Source of the DNA: an uncultured Granulosicoccaceae bacterium
GTDB lineage: Bacteria; Pseudomonadota; Gammaproteobacteria; Granulosicoccales; Granulosicoccaceae
Direction of reading: 5' to 3'
NCBI GenBank assembly: GCA_937998875.1
Contig: CALLBO010000011.1
Span: 1 to 44,478, forward strand
DNA: 44,478 bases
The translations under genes were made by a program, and so were the position numbers. The notes under the pieces are model-generated. The model was not told the origin of the DNA. It made no database searches and saw only the letters and a list, made by a program, of their open reading frames with translations. This document shows, in pieces, positions 33,372 to 40,471 of the stretch; position 1 is the first letter of the stretch; the number at the start of each line of letters is the position of its first letter.

Positions 33372-34073
33372 TTACTGTTGGTTGATAATGACCGGACGAA
33401 TCGGTGCGGTCACAGTGCCGGCAGAGTCGTCCGGTGCTGATTGAAGCATTTGCTGATCAGAATTCTGACCGGAACCAGTGATACCTGATCCGCTCAGCGT
33501 AGACGCATCTGTCGCTGCTGCCATTGTGGGTCGTCCGCGGGAGTTGCTGTCAAAGCGAACCTGTGTCAGCAGTTCTTCGATAGTTTTGTTTGCAGTTCCA
33601 GACAGGTTGCTATAACCCCAGCCTGTTCTCGCAGCTGTGGCTGCCCACATCACTTCATCAGTTTGCAGATCTACAAACTTCAATGTCATACCAATTGAGG
33701 GCTCGTTATCCAGACCATTTTTATATGACCATTCCTGAACGTCACCTGTGATGCCGTATCGGAAGCCATTCTCTCTGGCCCACTGCTTGGCTTTATTCAA
33801 CTGACCGGCTTCATCGAGTAGTGCGATAACGCTCTCGTTTTCCGGCGTCTTATACGCTTTCAGATTTTTGACACCTCTGGCGCGCAGTTGAGTTTCCACC
33901 AACGCTGAAGCCCGGTTGCCGGCTAGCGGCGTGGTAGATAAATTGACTATAGGCAGAAGGGCCCAGTTTTCGGCTGAACTGACAATTACCCGGTTTGACG
34001 AAGTCATTGTCTGGCAAGCAGAAAGTAAGGCGCTGGTGACTAGTATTACGCTGGCTAGAATTTTAATGCGCAT
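33372..34073 (-). CDS. pelC: PelC, outer-membrane lipoprotein of Pel export
   Basis: The 233-residue lipoprotein has a signal ending in lipobox LLSAC (Cys 20 lipidated). The body contains WALLPIVNLSTTPLAGNRAS and MTLKFVDLQTDEVMWAATA, then RTGWGYSN, the PelC core. In Pseudomonas PelC forms a dodecameric periplasmic ring under the PelB porin that funnels the polymer. That protein is about 172 residues. Here about 60 extra C-terminal residues are low-complexity, rich in Ser, Gly, Thr and Gln. The order is unusual, because pelC is first in this operon and pelA-pelB come last. The promoter must lie in 34074-34314, shared with the divergent xdhC gene. Confidence 0.9.
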   Translation of the reverse strand: MRIKILASVILVTSALLSACQTMTSSNRVIVSSAENWALLPIVNLSTTPLAGNRASALVETQLRARGVKNLKAYKTPENESVIALLDEAGQLNKAKQWARENGFRYGITGDVQEWSYKNGLDNEPSIGMTLKFVDLQTDEVMWAATAARTGWGYSNLSGTANKTIEELLTQVRFDSNSRGRPTMAAATDASTLSGSGITGSGQNSDQQMLQSAPDDSAGTVTAPIRPVIINQQ

Positions 34074-34167
34074 GTTTGTATCCGTTCTAATCCACTGAAT
34101 TAGTAGTAAAAAGCTGCTGTGTTTTAACGAGGCTCGGTCTTACGGTCGTGGAGCAGTGCCGCCTGGA

Positions 34168-34183
34168 GTGACACCTCTGTCAC
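34168..34183. promoter_or_regulatory. Palindromic operator candidate between pelC and xdhC
   Basis: GTGACACCTCTGTCAC is a perfect inverted repeat with six-base arms and a four-base spacer. It is 95 bp upstream of pelC and 130 bp upstream of xdhC. It is a typical dimeric-regulator site but matches no motif I can name; in particular it is not the FleQ box known from Pseudomonas pel. Confidence 0.45.
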
Positions 34184-34187
34184 AGAA

Positions 34188-34316
34188 ATCGGCAGAGAAT
34201 GGAGCATGAACTGTTCCATAGTTCTGCCTGTTAGTGAGACACGTGCACTAATATTGTGTGATGAAGGCCGCGGTGAAGCGGCCACCGGTGCTGCGAATAC
34301 GTTATTCTCTGCCGAT
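34188..34316 (+). repeat. Long-range 13-bp inverted repeat ending at the xdhC start
   Basis: ATCGGCAGAGAAT (34188-34200) and ATTCTCTGCCGAT (34304-34316) are exact reverse complements 103 bp apart. The second arm includes the first bases of the preferred xdhC start codon at 34315. If transcribed together, the arms could hide the start codon in a stem. Confidence 0.5.
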
Positions 34317-35310
34317 GCAAAAATGGGCAGAGCAATTAAAAAACATAATCAACCGCGACAAGAAGGCTGTACTGGTGACTGTTGTCGGGGTGTGGGGTTC
34401 TGTACCGCGTGAAATCGGTGCGACGTTGATCGTTTCATCTGGTGATTTCGCTGGAACGATCGGCGGTGGTAACCTCGAGTTCTCCTGCATAGCCGATGCC
34501 CGTGAGATGCTTGCGGGACAACTAACGAGGAAAAGTAAACGGGTGTCACTCGGCCCGGGACTGGGTCAATGCTGTGGTGGCAGAGTAGAGGTGTTGTTTG
34601 ACATCGTTACTACTGAAACTGCATGGTTCAAAGAGCTGGTGGGTGATAGTCACGTTATGCAGCGCGATTGGTTATGCCGATCAATTGATGGCGGAGACAC
34701 CTTATTTAATGCTGCGAGTGATGTTGCGCGAACTTTGGCTGGCAGCATTGCGGAAAATACCAAACCCGTCACCTCAGCTGTGACTGTAAGTCACGATGAC
34801 GAAAGCCGTTGGTTTTATCAGCCGCTATCTGCGCGTAAACCCGCTGTGTGGGTTTACGGTGCCGGCCATGTAGGGCAAGCGGTTGTCGCACAGCTGAGTT
34901 TATTAGGCTGTCAGATAACTTTGTTGGATCATCGTGAAGAGTGGCTCGGTCTGCAACCGGCGCTTGAACTCACGCGGGTGCTGACTGAAACACCGGAAGA
35001 AGATGCTGTCAGTGCGCCCTCAGATGCGGTGCATGTGGTGATGACCCATAGTCACTCTCTGGACTTTGAAATCTGCCATGCGCTACTCAAGAACGGGCAG
35101 TTTGCCTGGCTTGGTCTGATAGGGTCAGACACTAAACGGCAGACTTTTCATAACCGACTTATTCAACGAGGTGTGGATGAAAATGCGATTGAGCGCTTGC
35201 GCTGTCCGATTGGCACTCTCGGGTTGGAATCTTCACAACCCGAATTAATTTCCCTCAACCTTGCGGCAGAGCTGGCGCTTCACTGGCAGCAAGCAGGTAC
35301 AATGCTTTAG
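34315..35310 (+). CDS. xdhC: XdhC-family molybdenum-cofactor insertion/maturation protein
   Basis: The 331-residue protein has the XdhC layout. The N-terminal domain starts MQKWAEQLKNIINRDKKAVL, then VTVVGVWGSVPREIGATLIV and GTIGGGNLEF, with the CCGG element in GLGQCCGGRVEVLFD. A linker is followed by a Rossmann domain with VWVYGAGHVGQAVVAQLSLL and VVMTHSHSLDFEI. XdhC sulfurates and delivers molybdenum cofactor to xanthine dehydrogenase. No xdhA or xdhB is in the window, so the partner enzyme is elsewhere. The frame extends upstream to GTG 34258 and ATG 34261; ATG 34315 fits the family N-terminus. guaD follows 21 bp later, giving a purine-catabolism operon. Confidence 0.88.
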   Translation: MQKWAEQLKNIINRDKKAVLVTVVGVWGSVPREIGATLIVSSGDFAGTIGGGNLEFSCIADAREMLAGQLTRKSKRVSLGPGLGQCCGGRVEVLFDIVTTETAWFKELVGDSHVMQRDWLCRSIDGGDTLFNAASDVARTLAGSIAENTKPVTSAVTVSHDDESRWFYQPLSARKPAVWVYGAGHVGQAVVAQLSLLGCQITLLDHREEWLGLQPALELTRVLTETPEEDAVSAPSDAVHVVMTHSHSLDFEICHALLKNGQFAWLGLIGSDTKRQTFHNRLIQRGVDENAIERLRCPIGTLGLESSQPELISLNLAAELALHWQQAGTML

Positions 35311-35331
35311 CTGGATATCAAACAGCGCAAT

Positions 35332-36657
35332 TTGATCACATTCGAGGCAGGCTTGAAGCAACAATCAACTCTTTATTTTGCAACCGTGGTTCATTGCACC
35401 GATGACCCGTGGCAATCTGGAGATGCGGCAGTACAGGTACTGAAGAACGGCTATCTCAAGGTGACGGATGGACTGGTCGAATCTGTTGGCCTTGAAGCTG
35501 ATCTTACGGCAGATGAGTTGCAGCAATGCAGCCAGGTAGACTATCGGCGATACATTATTACACCCGGGTTTATCGATGGTCATCTGCATTATCCCCAAAC
35601 GCAGGTTATTGCCAGTTACGGTACCGAGCTGCTCGAGTGGCTCGAAAAATTTACCTTTCCGGCGGAAGCGAAGTTTGAGGATGAAACACACGCCCGAACA
35701 TCGGCAGAGTTCTTTATAAAAGAACTGTTGCGTAACGGCACTACCACGGGGTTTGTATTTGCAACAATACATTCGCAGTCTGTAGAGGCAATTTTTACAG
35801 CGGCATCAAACGTTAATATGCGCCTCGGTTCAGGCAAAGTAATGATGGACCGAAATTGTCCGGAAAATCTACGCGATACACCGGAGTCCGGTTTTGAAGA
35901 AAGCCAGTACCTTATAGATAAGTGGCATGGCAGGGATCGGCTGATGTATGTGGTAACACCGCGATTTGCACCCACGTCCAGTGAGGTTCAACTAGAGTTT
36001 TCTAGCAGGCTACTTCATGAGAACGAAGGGGTTTATCTGCAAAGCCATGTGGCGGAAAGCAAGGCTGAAGTCGCGTGGGTAGCAGAGCTGTTCCAGTGGT
36101 CACGTAGTTACCTTGATGTATATGATCACTATGGCCTGCTTGGAGAGCGGTCTATTTATGGTCACTGCATCTACCTTGATGACAATGATTTAAAACGTAT
36201 GTCGGATTCCGGTACAGTTGCCGCTTTTTGTCCTACATCAAATTTGTTTCTTGGTAGTGGTTTATTCGATCTGGCAGGAATAAGAGAAAAAGGTGTACGT
36301 ACAGTGATGGCAACTGATGTGGGCGGTGGTACCAGCTTCAGTATGCTGAGAACCGCAGATGAGGCATATAAAGTCACCCGGATGGCAGGTGGAACCGCTA
36401 CACCCTTGCAGCTCTTCTTTGAGTTAACACTTGGTGGTGCAAGATCGCTGGCGATTGATGATAAAGTTGGCAATTTCAAAAGTGGTAAGGAGGCGGATTT
36501 TGTGGTTCTGGATCTTCACGTTACCGAGGTATTATCGCAGCGTGTAGAGCTGGCGAATAGTATTGCAGATATGATGTTTGCGTTGATTATTCTCGGTGAT
36601 GACCGCTGCACGGTTGCAACGCACCTGATGGGAAGAGAAGTCTATTCGCGCAATTAA
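35332..36657 (+). CDS. guaD: Guanine deaminase
   Basis: The 441-residue amidohydrolase converts guanine to xanthine and ammonia. Zinc-site and family motifs are FIDGHLHYPQ, NGTTTGFVFATIH, LQSHVAESKAEVAWV, YGHCIYLDDNDL, FCPTSNLFLGSGLFD and MATDVGGGTSFSM, matching guanine deaminase rather than other amidohydrolases. It follows xdhC by 21 bp. Its product xanthine is the substrate of the enzyme XdhC matures, so the pair makes metabolic sense. The frame opens at TTG 35332. A second TTG at 35353, five bases after GAGG, is an equally good start, and no ATG is available. Convergent with the downstream lipoprotein gene. Confidence 0.93.
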   Translation: MITFEAGLKQQSTLYFATVVHCTDDPWQSGDAAVQVLKNGYLKVTDGLVESVGLEADLTADELQQCSQVDYRRYIITPGFIDGHLHYPQTQVIASYGTELLEWLEKFTFPAEAKFEDETHARTSAEFFIKELLRNGTTTGFVFATIHSQSVEAIFTAASNVNMRLGSGKVMMDRNCPENLRDTPESGFEESQYLIDKWHGRDRLMYVVTPRFAPTSSEVQLEFSSRLLHENEGVYLQSHVAESKAEVAWVAELFQWSRSYLDVYDHYGLLGERSIYGHCIYLDDNDLKRMSDSGTVAAFCPTSNLFLGSGLFDLAGIREKGVRTVMATDVGGGTSFSMLRTADEAYKVTRMAGGTATPLQLFFELTLGGARSLAIDDKVGNFKSGKEADFVVLDLHVTEVLSQRVELANSIADMMFALIILGDDRCTVATHLMGREVYSRN

Positions 36658-36672
36658 ACAGTGTTTAAAAAT

Positions 36673-36692
36673 ACGGGGTGCTTAGCACCCGT
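36673..36692. terminator. Hairpin after guaD (convergent region)
   Basis: GGGTGC (36676-36681) and GCACCC (36685-36690) close a TTA loop, and AC/GT extend the stem with one bulge. There is no T-tract on either strand, so termination is only probable. Confidence 0.4.
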
Positions 36693-36717
36693 CAGTACCA
36701 TCCTTGCTCAGTTAACT

Positions 36718-36762
36718 AAGGCCCTGTTTAGTGAGGAAGGCCCGGTTTAGTGAAGTAAGGCC
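36718..36762. repeat. Tandem 19-20 bp repeat between guaD and the lipoprotein gene
   Basis: AAGGCCCTGTTTAGTGAGG and AAGGCCCGGTTTAGTGAAGT are followed by a third partial AAGGCC. Two and a third copies lie just before the end of the minus-strand lipoprotein gene. Confidence 0.6.
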
Positions 36763-36769
36763 ACATCAT

Positions 36770-38152
36770 TCATTCACAACTGACCAGCTCCAGTCTCTCA
36801 TCATAGGGAGATTCGTCAAAGCACTGGCCTGCGGTAATGAGAATGTTCTGTTCGAAATTTCCATCATCACCCGATCCATCGATATATGAAGATTGAAAGC
36901 TGAACGGCCCGCCGCGCTCTACCTTTGTTGAACCGTTCAACTGTTCTGTAAATAGTGTTTCATCTTGCAGTGACGCTGATATTTGTAGCGAGGATTCATC
37001 ACCAAACCACCCGAATGCCGCCTTTGAGTAGTTAAATGCAACGTCAAGGTTAAAAGCGCTGAAAAACTCGGCTTCGCGTGTCAGGTCATTGTAGCGTGCT
37101 GAAAACTTATTCAACGCGACCGTCAGTACATCGTTATTTTCAATTGCTATTCGAAACGGGCCACGTCCCATGCCGACATTGCTAAGTAGTATTTCGGTAC
37201 CGGATCTTGCTATGTCGGCACTCAGTGTGAAATCCGGCATTTCAATAGTGGTGACCGCTGATTCGTCAGCACCCAGGAGATTTTCAACTGCAAGATCAAA
37301 TGCGTTTATCGATGCAGTGATACTTCCATTGCCTGTTGCAGCGTCAGTTTGTATGCTGAACAGCGTTGATCTGCCGAGTGAGAAGTCAAACTTGTCTATG
37401 GAACTGACGATCCGTACCGGTTGAGTGACTGACAACGAAATACTGCCGGCCTCTTCACCTGTAGTTGCATTGTCGATGCTGGCTGTGAGTTTTAAGGCAC
37501 CTGCCACAGTCTCAGGCAGATAGTTGTTCTTACCGGTGACCGCTGCAGTGCGCTGGGCAAGTGTTTTAAGCGCAGGTAGAAAAAGTTCGTAGCTGCCTGT
37601 TGTGGGTGCGTAGTGAATAACAGCAAGGTTATCACCCCCGTACAAGTAACTTAAGGTACCGGTATCATCAGAAGTTGCAGTTATTCTCACGCTTAGTTCG
37701 GCCAGGATCGCTGCGCAATCACTAATTTCAAAGTTATGTTGGTCGCTGAACCATGTCCGGCAAACGTGGTACTCGTCCGGATCGATGTTGATGGTATTGC
37801 CGTTTCTTGTACGGGTCGCATTGCCGCCGTCGAGTGTGGCTAACAGATAGGTATTAACCTGGTCATCATAGGTAGCGACAGATTGATCATCGAATGCGTT
37901 ACTCGCGGATCTGCCTTTGCGCAATTTGTTCAGTGTAGCAGTAACCGTAGAGCCGCCAGCCACGCTTGCCATACTGTTCAAATTCAAACCAATATTTTTA
38001 CTGCTGTGTGTCGCTGCGTTGCGGATCAACTGATCGGTATCCTGTGTAACCTGTTCGGGGTTGGTGCCACCGCCACTGCCGCCGCATGCACTGATAGATA
38101 AAGCGCAAGCCATCGATACAGATAATATTGTGTTTCTTCCTGTCAGATTCAC
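36770..38152 (-). CDS. Predicted outer-membrane or periplasmic lipoprotein, function unknown
   Basis: About 460 residues. GTG 38152 starts VNLTGRNTILSVSMACALSI followed by SAC, a lipoprotein signal with lipobox ISAC and the Gly/Ser-rich tether GGSGGG. GGGAGA lies five bases before this GTG. The longer open frame to 38227 would put 25 residues before the signal and is unlikely. The rest is Ser/Thr/Asp-rich and predicted mostly beta, with alternating short hydrophobic strands and two Cys near each end of the mature part (CRTWF, ISDCAAI, AGQCFDE and a near-terminal Cys). I recognise no family. It stands alone, convergent to guaD and divergent from tamA. Confidence 0.7.
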   Translation of the reverse strand: MNLTGRNTILSVSMACALSISACGGSGGGTNPEQVTQDTDQLIRNAATHSSKNIGLNLNSMASVAGGSTVTATLNKLRKGRSASNAFDDQSVATYDDQVNTYLLATLDGGNATRTRNGNTINIDPDEYHVCRTWFSDQHNFEISDCAAILAELSVRITATSDDTGTLSYLYGGDNLAVIHYAPTTGSYELFLPALKTLAQRTAAVTGKNNYLPETVAGALKLTASIDNATTGEEAGSISLSVTQPVRIVSSIDKFDFSLGRSTLFSIQTDAATGNGSITASINAFDLAVENLLGADESAVTTIEMPDFTLSADIARSGTEILLSNVGMGRGPFRIAIENNDVLTVALNKFSARYNDLTREAEFFSAFNLDVAFNYSKAAFGWFGDESSLQISASLQDETLFTEQLNGSTKVERGGPFSFQSSYIDGSGDDGNFEQNILITAGQCFDESPYDERLELVSCE

Positions 38153-38569
38153 GTGCTTCTCCCGGTGATTCTCGAACTTCATTGCTGTTGAAGGGTGTGG
38201 ATAAAACACTATCACTGGGGATTTCAACGGGAGTATAGAAATACTACCCCCCTGGGATAGAGATGACGGGATAGAGATGATGGGATAGAGATTGAGAGGA
38301 TGGTGCTAGACCTACGCAATACCGGGTTCACGGTTGCCTGAAAGTCAGGGTTGCCCGGTCAGCAAAGAGACGAAGGCCTTGGTTACATATAGGGGTAATA
38401 AGATTGAATTATCAACTAATTTAGCGACTGATTCGCTGTGTGCTGCCCAGGATATCGGTTTGGGTGTTTTACACATTATTTAGACTATACTCTTCACACA
38501 AAGACCTTGTGCGCGCGATTGCGTGACCAGAATAAGAATAATAGTCACCTGCCTGGCCCGTTTCCCCCT
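38153..38569. other. Divergent intergenic region upstream of tamA (about 420 bp)
   Basis: No gene is seen. Three tandem copies of a 14-bp unit GGGATAGAGATGAC lie at 38254-38293 (the third is changed after GGGATAGAGAT). Just before them AGTATAGAAATACT (about 38232-38245) is a small palindrome. TATACT near 38486 could be a -10 element for tamA, but no -35 at proper spacing was convincing. Confidence 0.45.
38254..38293. repeat. Tandem 14-bp repeat (three units)
   Basis: GGGATAGAGATGAC, GGGATAGAGATGAT and GGGATAGAGATT follow one another without spacer. The 14-bp period exceeds one helical turn. It may be a slippage tract or a small cluster of protein-binding sites in the lipoprotein-tamA divergent region. 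Confidence 0.6.
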
Positions 38570-40468
38570 ATGCGGCAACCTGTCCGTCCAACAGAACTCA
38601 CCCCGAACTACGCTGCGTTGCCGGTGGTGTGTCTGTTGTCTGCTGCGATATCGGTATCCATTGGTCATGCACAGGGCGGTTCCGATGCGTTTGTGGCATC
38701 CGGTGCGACTGATCCGTTCGAACGTGCGAAAGAAATTGCGGCGCTGGCACCTGAGGTTGAAAGGAAGGATTTGCGCCGTGAGGATGTGAAGGAACTGAGC
38801 GTTGTCATGAGCGGCGTTGAACTGGTTTTGCGATCCAACATCGAGAAGCTTCTCGATATCTGGCAATTTCACGAAAAGAATATTCCATCAGTCTCCCGCA
38901 TGCGATTTATGCACCGAAAGGCACCGGAGCAGATTGCCTCCGCGTTGAGACCTTACGGGTATTACCGTTCCGAGGTGGAGGCGAGGTTGTCTGATCTCGG
39001 CTCCAAGTGGCAGGTGGTGTATCGAATAAAGCCGGGTGATCGAGTGCAGGTAAGAAACGCTGCAGTGGAAATTACCGGGCCAGGTGCAGATGAGCAGGTG
39101 TTTAAAAACATCATGGCCTTTGCTGCAGAGAATATCAGGCGCGAGCAGGTACTCGATCAACAGCTCTACAACGCATTGAAAAGCAATATCCGATCAGCTG
39201 CTGCAAATATGGGTTACTTTGACGCAGAGTTTACCGCACAGGAAATTCTTGTAGATCTGGACGAATATGCCGCTGATGTTAACTTGCAATTTTCAACCGG
39301 TGATCGATACAAAATCGGAGAGATCACTTTATCGCAGGACATAGATTGGCTGTCTGATGAATTACTGAACAAGTTTGTCGACCTTGAAGAGGACGACTAC
39401 TTTGATGCGGGTGAAATACAAAAAGTACAGAGTGACTTCAGCAACACGTCTTACTACAGTAACGTTCAGGTTCGTGCTTCTGCCGATGACGCTGTTGAAA
39501 AAGTCATACCTGTGGATGTAGAGCTTACCCACCGTAATCCCAAACAATACGTCTACGGGCTTGGCTACGGCACCGATACCGGCGCGCGGATCAGACTGGG
39601 TGTGACGCGACGGCGGGTTAATGCGTCGGGTCACCATTATGAAGCGCAGGCGATTCTTTCAGAGATTGGTTATGGGGTGGGATACAAATATGTTATTCCC
39701 ACTCGCGATCCGCGAACTGACAGTTATGGGCTGAACTTTAATATCGAGAAGGAAGATTCTGAATCCAAACACTTCCGCAGTATTGGCCTTGGCGGATACT
39801 ACAGCTATCGTGATGATCACTGGTTTAAGACTTATACGCTCGGCTATGAGGTAGAAGAAGATGTTCGGGAAGATACCGTATCAACGCTTTTGATACCGGG
39901 TCTTGAGTGGATCTGGACATCGCCGATTGCTCTGGTTGAGCGACTGAATGTATACCGTGGCAGTTCCATTGAACTAATGTTGCGCGGTGCGAGTGGCAGC
40001 GTGTTTTCAGACACGTCATTTGTGCAGGCTAAGGTGACAGGCAAGAGTATTTATTCTTATAGCAACGGCAATCGCATTATTGCTCGCGCATCGGCGGGTG
40101 CTACCAGGGTTTCCGATTATTCAAAATTACCTCTTTCAAAACGTTTCTATAGTGGTGGTGACACTACGGTGCGGGGATATGATTTTGATGTAATTGCACC
40201 GGAAGAAGATGGTGAGCTGGTCGGTGGTAGATATCTGGTGGAAGCAAGCGTTGAATATGAAGTGCCATTTAGACCCAACTTTAGCTGGGCAACGTTTGCT
40301 GATGTCGGTGATGCTTTCAATGATGAGCCTGCTCTGCGCAATAGCTTCGGCTTTGGGCTGCGGTGGCGTTCACCGGTAGGACCGATTCGGTTCGATGCGG
40401 GTCGTGGTATGGACGAACCGAACAATGGCAAGTGGGAGTTTCATTTGACCATTGGTCCGGACTTGTAG
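38570..40468 (+). CDS. tamA: TamA, Omp85-family outer-membrane assembly protein
   Basis: About 632 residues from ATG 38570. The signal peptide ends IGHA before QGGSDA. Three POTRA domains follow (about 85-330), including GDRVQVRNAAVEITGPGADE and LNKFVDLEEDDYFDAGEIQK. The 16-stranded Omp85 barrel (about 340-632) carries the conserved RFYSGGDTTVRGYDF with VRGY at 534-537, plus a PVGPIRFDAGRGM end. TamA with TamB helps insert autotransporters and other outer-membrane proteins and supports lipid transport. The frame opens upstream at GTG 38438, but the extra 44 residues are not signal-like. tamB begins 4 bp after the stop codon, so the two are an operon. Slightly longer than E. coli TamA (577). 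Confidence 0.93.
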   Translation: MRQPVRPTELTPNYAALPVVCLLSAAISVSIGHAQGGSDAFVASGATDPFERAKEIAALAPEVERKDLRREDVKELSVVMSGVELVLRSNIEKLLDIWQFHEKNIPSVSRMRFMHRKAPEQIASALRPYGYYRSEVEARLSDLGSKWQVVYRIKPGDRVQVRNAAVEITGPGADEQVFKNIMAFAAENIRREQVLDQQLYNALKSNIRSAAANMGYFDAEFTAQEILVDLDEYAADVNLQFSTGDRYKIGEITLSQDIDWLSDELLNKFVDLEEDDYFDAGEIQKVQSDFSNTSYYSNVQVRASADDAVEKVIPVDVELTHRNPKQYVYGLGYGTDTGARIRLGVTRRRVNASGHHYEAQAILSEIGYGVGYKYVIPTRDPRTDSYGLNFNIEKEDSESKHFRSIGLGGYYSYRDDHWFKTYTLGYEVEEDVREDTVSTLLIPGLEWIWTSPIALVERLNVYRGSSIELMLRGASGSVFSDTSFVQAKVTGKSIYSYSNGNRIIARASAGATRVSDYSKLPLSKRFYSGGDTTVRGYDFDVIAPEEDGELVGGRYLVEASVEYEVPFRPNFSWATFADVGDAFNDEPALRNSFGFGLRWRSPVGPIRFDAGRGMDEPNNGKWEFHLTIGPDL

Positions 40469-40471
40469 GCG

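Noticed and set aside
34074..34260. FleQ-type box upstream of pel, as in Pseudomonas
   Set aside because: No GTCAAT-N2-ATTGAC-like sequence was found; the palindrome present has different arms.
36718..36762. Possible CRISPR-like repeats
   Set aside because: The units are directly adjacent without spacers and only two and a third copies exist. The same applies to 38254-38293. No cas genes are present.
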